A stretch of 64,000 nucleotides of DNA from Actinomycetota bacterium (GTDB lineage Bacteria > Actinomycetota > Thermoleophilia > Gaiellales > Gaiellaceae): the NCBI GenBank assembly GCA_004366385.1, contig SIRU01000033.1, forward strand, positions 1 to 64,000, written 5' to 3'. Positions 50,121 through 58,806 of this stretch are shown here, in pieces. The number at the start of each line of letters is the position of its first letter. The first letter of the stretch is position 1. The notes beneath the pieces were generated by a model. It searched no databases. It had not been told where the DNA came from and worked only from the letters and a program-made list of their open reading frames with translations. The translations under genes were made by a program, and so were the position numbers.

Positions 50121-53100
50121 ATGCCTTACGTCGAACTGCACTGCCATTCGGCGTTCTCGTTCCTCGACGGCGCGTCGCAGCCGGAGGAGCTCGCGGCGCG
50201 CGCGGCCGAGCTCGGGTACGAGGCGCTCGCGCTCACCGACCACGACGGGCTCTACGGCTCGCTCGAGTTCGCGCACGCAGCGAAGTTCTTCGGCGTCCGG
50301 CCGATCACCGGCGCGGAGGTGACAATCGGCGGAGGCGCGCATGTGACGCTCTTGGTCGAGAGCCGGCGCGGGTACGCGAACCTCTGCCGGCTCCTGACCG
50401 AGGCGCACGCAGGGACGCGGCGGCCTGGGCGGGAGGACCGGGAGCCGTCGCCGCCCTCCGTGGCGTTGGAACGCGTGGCGGATCTCGCCGAGGGCCTCGT
50501 CTGCCTCTCCGGCTGCGCCCGAGACGGGCTCGGCGTGCGCGACCCGAACGCCGCGGCTCGGCTCGCGGCCGCGTTCGGGCGCGAGCGCTTCCTCGTCGAG
50601 CTCCAGCGGCCGTTCGAGCGCGGCGACGCGCGCCGCAACGCGGCGCTGCGCGACCTGGCGGAGCACTTAGGCGTCGAGACGGTCTGCACGGGAGACGTCC
50701 ACGCGCACCACCCGCGGCGGACGCTGCTCCAGGACGTCCTCGTCGCGATCCGCTGCCGCACGTCGCTCGAGGGCTGCGAGCCGGAGCGGCGCGGCAACCG
50801 CGAGAGCTACCTGCGCGCGCCCGCAGAGATGCTCGAGCGCTTCACGGAGGACCGCGCGGCCGCCGAGCGGAGCGCGGAGCTGGCACGGCGGCTCGAGTTC
50901 GACCTCACCGAGGAGCTCGGCTACCGCTACCCGGACTTCTCCGATCGCGAGCAGCCCGCGATCTTCCAGCTCGCCGAGATCTGCCGGGCTGCGATCGACG
51001 AGCGCTACCCGCCCGTAGGGGCGAGGCTTGCCTCGCCCTCGACCCTTCGCAAGCAGGCGCGAGAACGCCTCGAGGACGAGCTCGCGCTCATCGACGAGCT
51101 CGGGCTCGCGGGGTTCTTCCTCCTCCACCACGACGTGCTCGAGCTGGCGCGCGAGTGCGCGCGCGAGGTCCGCGGCGAGGGCTCGCCGCGCGCGTTCCTC
51201 CCGCCCGGCCGCGGGCGCGGAAGCTCGGTCGGCTCGATCGTCTGCTACCTCACCGGCCTCTCGCACGTCGACCCGGTCGCGAACGGGCTCTCGCTCGGCC
51301 GCTTCCTCAACCGCGAGCTCGCCGCCGTCCCGGACATCGACCTCGACTTCCCGCGCGACATCCGCGAGAAGCTGATCGTCCGCGTCACCGAGCGCTACGG
51401 GCGCGAGCACGCCGCGCTCGTCGCCAGCTTCGCGACGTACCGCTCGCGCGGCGCCATCCGCGACGTGGGGAAAGCGCTCGGGCTCCCGTTCGCCGAGCTG
51501 GAGCGGCTCGCGAGGCTCTCCGACGGCTGGAATGCAAAGAAGGTCGGGGAGGAGATCGAGCGGCTCCCGGGCCGCCACGATTCGCGCCGCTGGCGCGCGT
51601 TCGCGTGGCTCACGGGCGAGATCGCCGGGCTCCCGCGCCACGTCTCGCAGCACCCCGGCGGGATGATCGTCTCGACGCGCCCGCTGATCGAGCTCGTCCC
51701 CGTCCAGCCCGCCGCGATGGCTGGGCGGCAGCTCTGCCACTGGGACAAGGACTCGTGCGCGGACGCGGGCTTCCTCAAGATCGACCTGCTCGGGCTCGGG
51801 ATGCTGTCCGCGGTCGAGGACTGCGTCGACCGGGTCGCGCGCGGGCGCGGCGAGGTGATCGACCTCTCCAGGATCCCGTTCGACGACCCGGAGGTCTTCG
51901 CCGAGATCCAGCGCGCGGACACGGTCGGCACGTTCCAGATCGAGAGCCGGGCGCAGATGCAGAGCCTCCTGCGCACGAGACCCGCGAACCTGGACGACCT
52001 CACCGTGCAGGTCGCGCTCGTCCGGCCGGGGCCGATCCAGGGCAAGGCCGTGCATCCGTACATCGACGCGCGCTCGCGGCTCCGCGACGACCCCGAGTAC
52101 GTGTGGCCGGTCGACCACGAGCTCCTGCGCGAGCCGCTGCGCTCGACCTTCGGCGTCGTCGTCTTCCAGGACCAGGTGCTCGAGGTGGCGATTGCGCTCG
52201 CGGGGTTCACGGTCGGTGAGGCGGAGGGGCTGCGGCGGGCGATGAGCAGGAAGCGGAGCCACGACGCGCTCGAGGCGTACCGCGGCCGGTTCGTCGCGGG
52301 AGCGGCGGAGAAGGGCGTGAGCGGCGAGGTCGCGGACACGGTCTTCGACAAGCTCGTCGGCTTCTCGGGCTTCGGGTTCCCGAAGGCGCACGCGGCGGCG
52401 TTCGGGCTGCTCGCGTACCAGTCGCAGTGGCTCAGGCGGCACCACCCGGCCGAGTTCCTGTGCGCGCTCCTGAACGAGCAGCCGATGGGCTTCTACCCGC
52501 CGGCGACGCTCGTGCGGGACGCACAGCGGCGCGGGGTCGAGGTGCTCCCGCCGGACGTGAACGCGAGCACGGCGGACTGCGGGATGGAGGGGGATGCCGT
52601 CCGCGTCGGCCTCTTGTACGTCTCCTCGATCGCGAAGGAAGACGCAGTCGGGTTAGTGGCGGAGCGCGAGGAGAACGGGCCGTTCTCGGGCGTCGGCGAC
52701 CTCGCGCGTCGCGCGCCGCTGTCGCGAGACGGGCTCGAGGCGCTGGTGAACGGCGGCGCGTGCGACGGCTTCGGGAGGAAACGGCGCGACCTGCTCTGGG
52801 AGCTCGGGCTCGCGCTGCGCCCGCAGACCGTCCCCGGCACCGAGGGCCGCGCGAAGCAGCTCCCGCTCTCGCTCGACCCGACCGCCGAGACCCCGGAGCT
52901 CCGCGACCTCACGCGCTGGGAGCGGATGCTCGCGGACTACCGCGTCACGGGCATGTCGGTCGGCACGCACCCGCTCGAGCTCCTGCGCCCGCACCTCCCG
53001 CCGGGGACGCTGTCGAGCCGGGAGCTGCACGAGCAGCCGCACGGCCGCAGCGTCGCGTTCGCGGGGATGACGGTCGCCCGCCAGCGCCCGTCGACGGCGA

Positions 53101-53360
53101 AGGGGATCGTCTTCATGCTCCTCGAGGACGAGCACGGCCAGGTGAACCTCATCGTCCCGTCGGAGATCTACGATCGCCACCGCGCTACCGTGCGCGCCGA
53201 GCCGCTCGTCCTCGCGCGCGGCCGCTACGAGCGCGTGGGGGAGAACCGCAACGTCGTCGTCGCCGAGGTCGAGTCGCTCGGCCCGCTCGCGCGCGAGGTC
53301 GCGGAGAACGACACGGTGTGGGCGTCGCTCCCGCGCCCGCACTCCTTCGGGCGCCGCTGA
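50121..53360 (+). CDS. dnaE2: Error-prone DNA polymerase III alpha subunit
   Basis: PHP YVELHCHSAFSFLDGASQPEEL; PDIDLDFPRDIREKLI; FGFPKAHAAAFGLLAYQSQWLRRHHPAEFLCALLN. Confidence 0.97.
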   Translation: MPYVELHCHSAFSFLDGASQPEELAARAAELGYEALALTDHDGLYGSLEFAHAAKFFGVRPITGAEVTIGGGAHVTLLVESRRGYANLCRLLTEAHAGTRRPGREDREPSPPSVALERVADLAEGLVCLSGCARDGLGVRDPNAAARLAAAFGRERFLVELQRPFERGDARRNAALRDLAEHLGVETVCTGDVHAHHPRRTLLQDVLVAIRCRTSLEGCEPERRGNRESYLRAPAEMLERFTEDRAAAERSAELARRLEFDLTEELGYRYPDFSDREQPAIFQLAEICRAAIDERYPPVGARLASPSTLRKQARERLEDELALIDELGLAGFFLLHHDVLELARECAREVRGEGSPRAFLPPGRGRGSSVGSIVCYLTGLSHVDPVANGLSLGRFLNRELAAVPDIDLDFPRDIREKLIVRVTERYGREHAALVASFATYRSRGAIRDVGKALGLPFAELERLARLSDGWNAKKVGEEIERLPGRHDSRRWRAFAWLTGEIAGLPRHVSQHPGGMIVSTRPLIELVPVQPAAMAGRQLCHWDKDSCADAGFLKIDLLGLGMLSAVEDCVDRVARGRGEVIDLSRIPFDDPEVFAEIQRADTVGTFQIESRAQMQSLLRTRPANLDDLTVQVALVRPGPIQGKAVHPYIDARSRLRDDPEYVWPVDHELLREPLRSTFGVVVFQDQVLEVAIALAGFTVGEAEGLRRAMSRKRSHDALEAYRGRFVAGAAEKGVSGEVADTVFDKLVGFSGFGFPKAHAAAFGLLAYQSQWLRRHHPAEFLCALLNEQPMGFYPPATLVRDAQRRGVEVLPPDVNASTADCGMEGDAVRVGLLYVSSIAKEDAVGLVAEREENGPFSGVGDLARRAPLSRDGLEALVNGGACDGFGRKRRDLLWELGLALRPQTVPGTEGRAKQLPLSLDPTAETPELRDLTRWERMLADYRVTGMSVGTHPLELLRPHLPPGTLSSRELHEQPHGRSVAFAGMTVARQRPSTAKGIVFMLLEDEHGQVNLIVPSEIYDRHRATVRAEPLVLARGRYERVGENRNVVVAEVESLGPLAREVAENDTVWASLPRPHSFGRR
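51015..51045. repeat. Dispersed palindrome family 1, copy 4, in frame inside dnaE2
   Basis: GTAGGGGCGAGGCTTGCCTCGCCCTCGACCC encodes VGARLASPST. Confidence 0.75.
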
Positions 53361-53381
53361 CACTCGTACGATCTGCAGGCA

Positions 53382-54068
53382 GTGGCGCTCGTCGTCCGCA
53401 CCTGGAACGTCTTCCACGGGAACACGTTCCCGCCGGGCCGGCATGCCTACCTCCAGGAGATGGTCGACGTCGTCGGCGAGGGCGCCGCGGTCGTGTGCCT
53501 TCAGGAGCTCCCCGTCTGGGGCGTCGAGCGGCTGGACGAGTGGAGCGGGATGCAGGCCTTTCCCGCCGTGGCGCGACAGCCACGGGTGCCGGGGCGGCTC
53601 GGCGTGTGGCTGACACGGCTGCACCACGGCTTCTTCCGCTCGGCATTCGTGGGACAGGCGAACGCGATCCTCGTCGCGCCCGGGCTCGAGACGGAGAACC
53701 TCGGAGCGCGGCGGATCAGCGATCCCGGGCACGAGCCTCGTGCCGTCCAGGCGGTGCGCGTGGACGGGCGCTTCGTGGTCGCGAACCTGCACGCGTCGAC
53801 GACGGCCGCGGCCGCGCTCGTCGAGGTCGACCGCGCGCTCGAGTTTGCGGAGTCGCATGCGCGCGAGGGCGACGCCGTCGTGCTCGCGGGCGACTTCAAC
53901 CTCGACGAGTTCCACCTCGCGGGCTACAGCGAGCCGGCCGGCGGTATCGACCACGTGCTCGTGCGCGGTGCGCCCGTGTCGGAGGCGGTGACGTGGCCCG
54001 TCGAGCGGAGGGTGCGGGACGGGCGCGTCCTCTCCGACCACGCGCCGGTCGAGGTGACGGTGGGCTGA
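53382..54068 (+). CDS. Endonuclease/exonuclease/phosphatase family protein
   Basis: VRTWNVFHGNTFPPGR; VVLAGDFNLDEFHL; GIDHVLVRGAPV; LSDHAPVEV. Confidence 0.9.
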   Translation: MALVVRTWNVFHGNTFPPGRHAYLQEMVDVVGEGAAVVCLQELPVWGVERLDEWSGMQAFPAVARQPRVPGRLGVWLTRLHHGFFRSAFVGQANAILVAPGLETENLGARRISDPGHEPRAVQAVRVDGRFVVANLHASTTAAAALVEVDRALEFAESHAREGDAVVLAGDFNLDEFHLAGYSEPAGGIDHVLVRGAPVSEAVTWPVERRVRDGRVLSDHAPVEVTVG

Positions 54069-54097
54069 GCGTCGAGGTGGTCTCCTCGCGGAAAATC

Positions 54098-54165
54098 GGT
54101 GTCAGACACCGGTGTCTACATGCTGTCGGCGCAGGAACGGTTCGCGGTGCGCGAGTTGACAGCAT
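54098..54165. repeat. Dispersed palindrome family 2 member GGTGTCAGACACCGGTGTCT with nested ATGCTGTC/GACAGCAT arms
   Basis: AGACACCGGTGTCT is a perfect 14-bp palindrome; outer 8-bp arms at 54120-54127 and 54158-54165. Confidence 0.6.
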
Positions 54166-54228
54166 CTGCATGATCGAGGGGAGTCGTGTCGGGACATGTC
54201 CGCCTGCGTCGAGCCCGGCCGCGGAGCG

Positions 54229-54546
54229 TCAGCCGTCCTCGAGGAAAGCGGCCAGGCGCCGGAAGCGCTTCAACGCCCCGCGGTTGAAGGCCGTGCGGTA
54301 CTCGGCCCCGGCGCGAGCGTCGAGCGTCGCCGCGTACGCCTCGCGGATGTCGTACAGCCGCTCGCCGACGGCGTCCACGACGAGCTGGTAGTCGCCGTAG
54401 AGCTCCTCGGTCTCGTCTGCGGACGCCCGTGTCCACGCTGCGTCCGCCTCCCACGCCTCCTCGAGCAGCTGCACCTCGTCCTCCGCGAAGAGGTCGAGCT
54501 GGCGCGCGACGAGGTGGTCGAAGCGGCTGCGCCGGCGAAGGATCAC
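54229..54546 (-). CDS. Conserved-looking hypothetical protein
   Basis: GTGA overlap with upstream glycosyltransferase; ILRRRSRFDHLVARQLDLFAEDEVQLLEEAWEADAAW. Confidence 0.7.
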   Translation of the reverse strand: MILRRRSRFDHLVARQLDLFAEDEVQLLEEAWEADAAWTRASADETEELYGDYQLVVDAVGERLYDIREAYAATLDARAGAEYRTAFNRGALKRFRRLAAFLEDG

Positions 54547-55595
54547 GCGAGCTCCCGGTAGACGGCGAGGTGTGCCTCGGCCGAGGCCTCCCACGTCAGC
54601 TCCTCGCGCGCCCGCTCGGCGCCCGCCCGCGCGGCGGTGAGCGCGTCCGGGTCGGAGAGCAGCCGCTCGAGCGCCGCCGCCATGCCCTCGACGTCGCCCG
54701 GCTCCACCACGGCGCCCGCGCCGAACCGCCCGACCGTCTCCCCGAGCCCGCCGATGTCGTAGACGATCGCGGGGATCCCCGCGCCCAGCGACTGGAGGAG
54801 CGCTCCCGAGAGGTCGATTTCGGGCTTGTACGGGAACAGCGAGACCGTGCCCTCGGAGAGCGTCCGCCGCATCTCCTCGCGCGGGAGGAAGCCGAGCCGC
54901 CACTCCGCCCGGTCGCCGGCCCTGCGCCGGACCTCGTCGAGCGGCACGCGCGGGTCACCTGCGACGAGCAGCCGCGCGCCGTCCACCCGCAGCACCGCCT
55001 CGACCGCATCCTCGATCCCCTTGTACGGCCGGATGAGCCCATGGAAGAGCGCCGTCCGCCCGTCGTCACGGCGGTCGATCTCCGATCGGAACACGGGATG
55101 CGGGATCACTCCGATCTTCTCCGCCGACACGCCGAACGCCACGAGCTGCCCACGTCCGCGCTCCGAGTGCACGACCACCCGGTCGCAGCGGTCGAAGAGC
55201 GCACGCCAGAGCCCGGTCTTCGATGCGGTGCGCCGCGGGACGATGTCGTGCGCGGTGAAGACGACGGGCGAGCGCGGCCGGAAGAGCCAGCGGTCGAGCT
55301 CGGGCGCGCCGAACCACTGCACGTGCAGCACGTCCGGCTTCGCGAGCGCGAGCCGTGCCGCCCCGACCGGGTGCTCGAGCGCCTTCACCGCCAGTCGCAG
55401 CCGTGTCGAGCCCATGCGCGACGACACCGGGTAGAACCACTCGCTCGCGCGATAGCCGACCGGCGCTGTCACCTCGCCGAACCGGAAACGCGAGGTCACG
55501 AGCTCGACGTCCGCCCCGGCCGCGGCGAGCGCGGCGGCAAGCGAGCGACAGTACGGCGGGGTGTACGCGGGCGGGTCGACGACGGTCACGCGCAT
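54543..55595 (-). CDS. Glycosyltransferase family 4 (GT-B)
   Basis: RVTVVDPPAYTPPYCRSLAAALAAAGADVELVTSRF; VLHVQWFG; FFHGLIRPYKGIEDAVEA-type motif; GALLQSLGAGIPAIVYDIGGLGE. Confidence 0.92.
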   Translation of the reverse strand: MRVTVVDPPAYTPPYCRSLAAALAAAGADVELVTSRFRFGEVTAPVGYRASEWFYPVSSRMGSTRLRLAVKALEHPVGAARLALAKPDVLHVQWFGAPELDRWLFRPRSPVVFTAHDIVPRRTASKTGLWRALFDRCDRVVVHSERGRGQLVAFGVSAEKIGVIPHPVFRSEIDRRDDGRTALFHGLIRPYKGIEDAVEAVLRVDGARLLVAGDPRVPLDEVRRRAGDRAEWRLGFLPREEMRRTLSEGTVSLFPYKPEIDLSGALLQSLGAGIPAIVYDIGGLGETVGRFGAGAVVEPGDVEGMAAALERLLSDPDALTAARAGAERAREELTWEASAEAHLAVYRELA

Positions 55596-55697
55596 CGGCG
55601 CGAACGTTAGGCGAGGCTGCACCCGAGGTCGGCCGGGAGCGGCCGCGCCGATGGGCGCCCCCGCCGACCGGCGCGTGCAGATGGCACCGAATTGGCG

Positions 55698-55776
55698 CGA
55701 AGCCGTGACCCACGCGTGAGCCGTTCCTCGATAGCGTGACTTCAGGGACACGGGAGTGCCCCTGGGGGCGGTTGGG
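55698..55776 (+). repeat. 79-bp intergenic repeat, copy B
   Basis: Ungapped similarity to 1138..1216; hairpin CAGGGACAC-GGGA-GTGCCCCTG. Confidence 0.75.
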
Positions 55777-55798
55777 GGCGGTTGGGGGCGGTTCGGGG
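55764..55798 (+). repeat. Tandem GGGGGCGGTT repeat, G-quadruplex-forming motif
   Basis: G5-CGGTT-G5-CGGTT-G5-CGGTTC-G4. Confidence 0.75.
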
Positions 55799-55853
55799 CT
55801 GGTCGCGGCGGTTCGAGGCCTGAGCGCGCGCCGGCGGCGTCAGAATCCCGCGC

Positions 55854-56915
55854 GTGACCTTCGAGGAGGCCCGCGCCCGGTTCCCCGTCCTCGAGCGCTT
55901 CGTCTACCTCCAGGCGGGCAGTGTCGGGCCGCTCGCGCGCGGCACGCTCGACGCGATCGTCGAGGAGGAGGAGCGCGGCCTGCGCGAGGGCCGCGGAAGC
56001 TTCACGGCGTTCGAGCGGATCGTCGCGGCGCGCGAGGAGCTTCGCGCGGCGCTCGCCGGCCTCGTCGGTGCCGACGTCGAGCAGGTCGCCATCACCGCCT
56101 CCACGACCGACGGCTGCAACATCGTCCTCCACGGGCTCGAGCTCGGGCCCGGCGACGAGGTGATCACGACGACCGACGAGCACTTCGGCCTCCTCGGGCC
56201 GCTGCACGCGTCGGGCGCGCGCGTCCTCGCGATCGAGCCCGACCCGGAGCGCATCGTCGCCGCCGTCACGCCGCGGACGAAGCTGCTCGCGCTCTCGCAC
56301 GTCCTCTGGACGACGGGGCAGGTGCTCCCGGTTCACGAGCTGAAGGCCGCCACCGGGCTCCCGATCCTCGTCGACGGCGCCCAGTCGGCCGGGGCGATCC
56401 CGGTCGACGCCGTGGGGCTCGACTTCTACACGGTCTCTGGGCAGAAGTGGCTCTGCGGGCCGACCGGGACGGGGGCGCTCGTCGTCGCCGACCCGGAAGG
56501 CCTGAGGGTCGGGCACCCGAGCTACCTCTCCCAGCAAGCGCACGACCCCGACGGGACGTTCGAGCCGAAGGAGGGCGCGCGCCGCTTCGACCCGAACCTG
56601 ACGCCGCCCGAGCACGTGGCCGGGCTCCTCGCCGCGATCGCCGCGCTTCCCGAGTGGCGTTTCGAGCGGGCCGCCGCGACGGCCGAGCGCTGCCGCGAGC
56701 TGCTGCGCGAGGCCGGCGCGGACGTCGTCGTCCCGGACGAGCGCGCGACACTCGTCTCGTGGCGCGTGCCCGCGGACGAGTCGGCCGCCGCCGTCGCCCG
56801 GCTCGCCGAGGCAGGCGTCATCGTCCGCGACCTCCCCGGCCGCGGGCTCGTCCGCGCGTCGGTCGGCTGGTGGACGAGCGACGGCGACCTCGAGCGCCTG
56901 GTGAAGTCGTTGTAG
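55854..56915 (+). CDS. Class V aminotransferase (cysteine desulfurase/selenocysteine lyase-like)
   Basis: VFLQAGS-type start YLQAGSVGPLARGTLDAI; ITASTTDGCNIVLHGLELGPGDEVITT; DGAQSAGAIPVDAVGLDFYTVSGQKWLCGPTGTGALV. Confidence 0.94.
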   Translation: MTFEEARARFPVLERFVYLQAGSVGPLARGTLDAIVEEEERGLREGRGSFTAFERIVAAREELRAALAGLVGADVEQVAITASTTDGCNIVLHGLELGPGDEVITTTDEHFGLLGPLHASGARVLAIEPDPERIVAAVTPRTKLLALSHVLWTTGQVLPVHELKAATGLPILVDGAQSAGAIPVDAVGLDFYTVSGQKWLCGPTGTGALVVADPEGLRVGHPSYLSQQAHDPDGTFEPKEGARRFDPNLTPPEHVAGLLAAIAALPEWRFERAAATAERCRELLREAGADVVVPDERATLVSWRVPADESAAAVARLAEAGVIVRDLPGRGLVRASVGWWTSDGDLERLVKSL

Positions 56916-56924
56916 GGTCGAGGC

Positions 56925-57677
56925 ATGTGCTTCGACCTCGACTCCTCACCGCCGGTCACGCCGATCTCGGGTGCCGCCGTCTCGCACGACGACCTCGTGC
57001 TCGAGGGCGCGGACGGCACCCGCTTCGCCGCGTTCGCCGCCACGCCGGACGAGCCTGCGGCGACCGGCATCGTGATCCTCCCGGACATCCGCGGCCTCTA
57101 CCGCTTCTACGAGGAACTGGCGCTGCGCTTCGCGGAGCGAGGCCACACGGCGATCGCGTTCGACTACTTCGGCCGCACGGCCGGCGCCGAGAAGCGCGGC
57201 GACGAGTTCGAGTACATGCCGCACGTCGAGCAGACGACGAGCGAGGGCGTGCAGGCGGACGTCGCAGCCTGCGTCGCGCACCTGCGCGGGCGCGGCGCGA
57301 CCGCGGTCTTCACGGTCGGGTTCTGCTTCGGCGGTCGCCACTCCTGGCTCGCGGCGGCCTCGGGACACGGGCTTGCGGGCGCCGTCGGCTTCTACGGACG
57401 CCCGGGCCTCGGCCGCGACGGCTCGCCCGGGCCGACTGCCCGCGCTGCGGAGATCACCGCGCCGGTCCTCGCGCTCATGGGCGGCGACGATCCCGGGATC
57501 CCGCTCGAGGACGTGAACGCGTTCGAGCAGGCGCTCGCCGCCGCCGGCGTCGAGCACGAGGTCGTCGTCTACCCCGGCGCGCCGCACAGCTTCTTCGACC
57601 GCAAGCAGGAGGAATTCGCCGAGGCGTCCGCGGACGCCTGGCGCCGCACCCTGGAGCTCGTCGACGCCCACTCCTGA
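56925..57677 (+). CDS. Dienelactone hydrolase family protein
   Basis: GIVILPDIRGLYRFYEELALRFAERGHTAIAFDYFGRT; VGFCFGGRHSWLAA; YPGAPHSFFDRK. Confidence 0.93.
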   Translation: MCFDLDSSPPVTPISGAAVSHDDLVLEGADGTRFAAFAATPDEPAATGIVILPDIRGLYRFYEELALRFAERGHTAIAFDYFGRTAGAEKRGDEFEYMPHVEQTTSEGVQADVAACVAHLRGRGATAVFTVGFCFGGRHSWLAAASGHGLAGAVGFYGRPGLGRDGSPGPTARAAEITAPVLALMGGDDPGIPLEDVNAFEQALAAAGVEHEVVVYPGAPHSFFDRKQEEFAEASADAWRRTLELVDAHS

Positions 57678-58701
57678 GTTCGTCCCCGGCCGCGAGCTCT
57701 CGCGCGCCTTCTACGACGAGGCCGTCGGGCCGCTGCTCGGAGAGATCGAGCACGCCGCGGCGCTCCTCGGCTGGGGCTCGGACGTCCTCGGCTTCGACGA
57801 CGAGCGCTCGACCGACCACGGCTGGGGGCCGCGGATGCAGGTCTTCGTCGCCGAGGCCGACGTCGAGCGGACGCGGAACGTCGTCGGCGACGGCCTCCCG
57901 GACGCCTTCCGCGGCTGGCCGACGCGCTTCGGCTGGGACGACGTCCCCGTCTCGCACCACGTCGAGGTGGCGACGCTCGACTCCTTCACGCACGAGCGCC
58001 TCGGCTTCGACCCGCTCTCGGAGATCGCCCTCGAGAGCTGGCTCGCGACGCCGCAGCAGCTCCTCCTCGAGGCGACCGCAGGCTCCGTCGTCCACGACCC
58101 TGGCGGCCGGCTCGCACGGATGCGGGACGCGCTCGCCTGGTACCCGGACGACGTGTGGGTCTGGCTGCTCGCGTGCCAGTGGCGGCGAATCGACCAGGAG
58201 GAGCCGTTCGTCGGGCGCACCGCCGAGGTGGGAGACGACCTCGGCTCGCGGACTCTCGCCGCGCGCCTCGCGCGCGACGCCATGCGGCTCTGCTTCCTGC
58301 TCGAGCGCCGCTACGCGCCGTACGCGAAGTGGCTCGGCTCGGCGTTCCGGCTGTTGGACGCGTCCACGACGGTGGGGCCGCCGCTCGAGGCTGCTCTTGC
58401 CGCCGACACCTACCCCGACCGCGAGGAGGCGCTGATCGACGCGCTGATCGCGGTCGCCCGGCTCCACAACGCGGCCGGGGTCACGGCGCCCGTCGGCGAG
58501 GAGCCCGGCTGGTTCCACGAGCGCCCCTTTCGCGTCCTCGGCTCGGCGCGCTTCGTCGACGCGTGCCTGGAGCGCGTCACCGACGAGCGCCTGCGTGCGC
58601 TCCCGCTCGTCGGCGCGATCGACCAGTGGGTGGACTCGACGGACGTGCTCTCGTACCCGCGCGGCGTCGAGCGGCTGGCCGCCGGTCGCTGGACGCCGTA
58701 G
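57664..58701 (+). CDS. DUF4037 / nucleotidyltransferase-like protein; start codon unclear (possible ACG)
   Basis: PTPEFVPGRELSRAFYDEAVGPLL ... GWGSDVLGFDDERSTDHGWGPRMQVFV; first canonical start (57835) is inside the domain. Confidence 0.75.
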   Translation, partial: TPTPEFVPGRELSRAFYDEAVGPLLGEIEHAAALLGWGSDVLGFDDERSTDHGWGPRMQVFVAEADVERTRNVVGDGLPDAFRGWPTRFGWDDVPVSHHVEVATLDSFTHERLGFDPLSEIALESWLATPQQLLLEATAGSVVHDPGGRLARMRDALAWYPDDVWVWLLACQWRRIDQEEPFVGRTAEVGDDLGSRTLAARLARDAMRLCFLLERRYAPYAKWLGSAFRLLDASTTVGPPLEAALAADTYPDREEALIDALIAVARLHNAAGVTAPVGEEPGWFHERPFRVLGSARFVDACLERVTDERLRALPLVGAIDQWVDSTDVLSYPRGVERLAAGRWTP

Positions 58702-58710
58702 GATCGAGCC

Positions 58711-58797
58711 GTGAGCCGCACCGCGCTGTACGGGATCCTCGGCGGTCTCGCCTGGTTCGCCGGCGGGATCTTCGTCGGCTGGCTGATCTGGGGGTAG
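58711..58797 (+). CDS. 28-aa single-TM microprotein VSRTALYGILGGLAWFAGGIFVGWLIWG
   Basis: TAGGAT 6 nt before GTG; fits the window's leaderless pattern. Confidence 0.5.
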   Translation: MSRTALYGILGGLAWFAGGIFVGWLIWG

Positions 58798-58806
58798 AGG
58801 CTAGGG

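Noticed and set aside
48871-50121. 416-aa + ORF opposite bicupin/TfoX-like genes
   Set aside because: Composition typical of antisense frames; minus-strand cupin motifs are convincing.
57664-57680. Programmed +1 frameshift fusing dienelactone hydrolase to the DUF4037-like protein
   Set aside because: Possible, but the junction is not a clear CUU-UGA-type slippery site and near-cognate initiation explains this and the ridA/GNAT junction equally well; kept only as an alternative.
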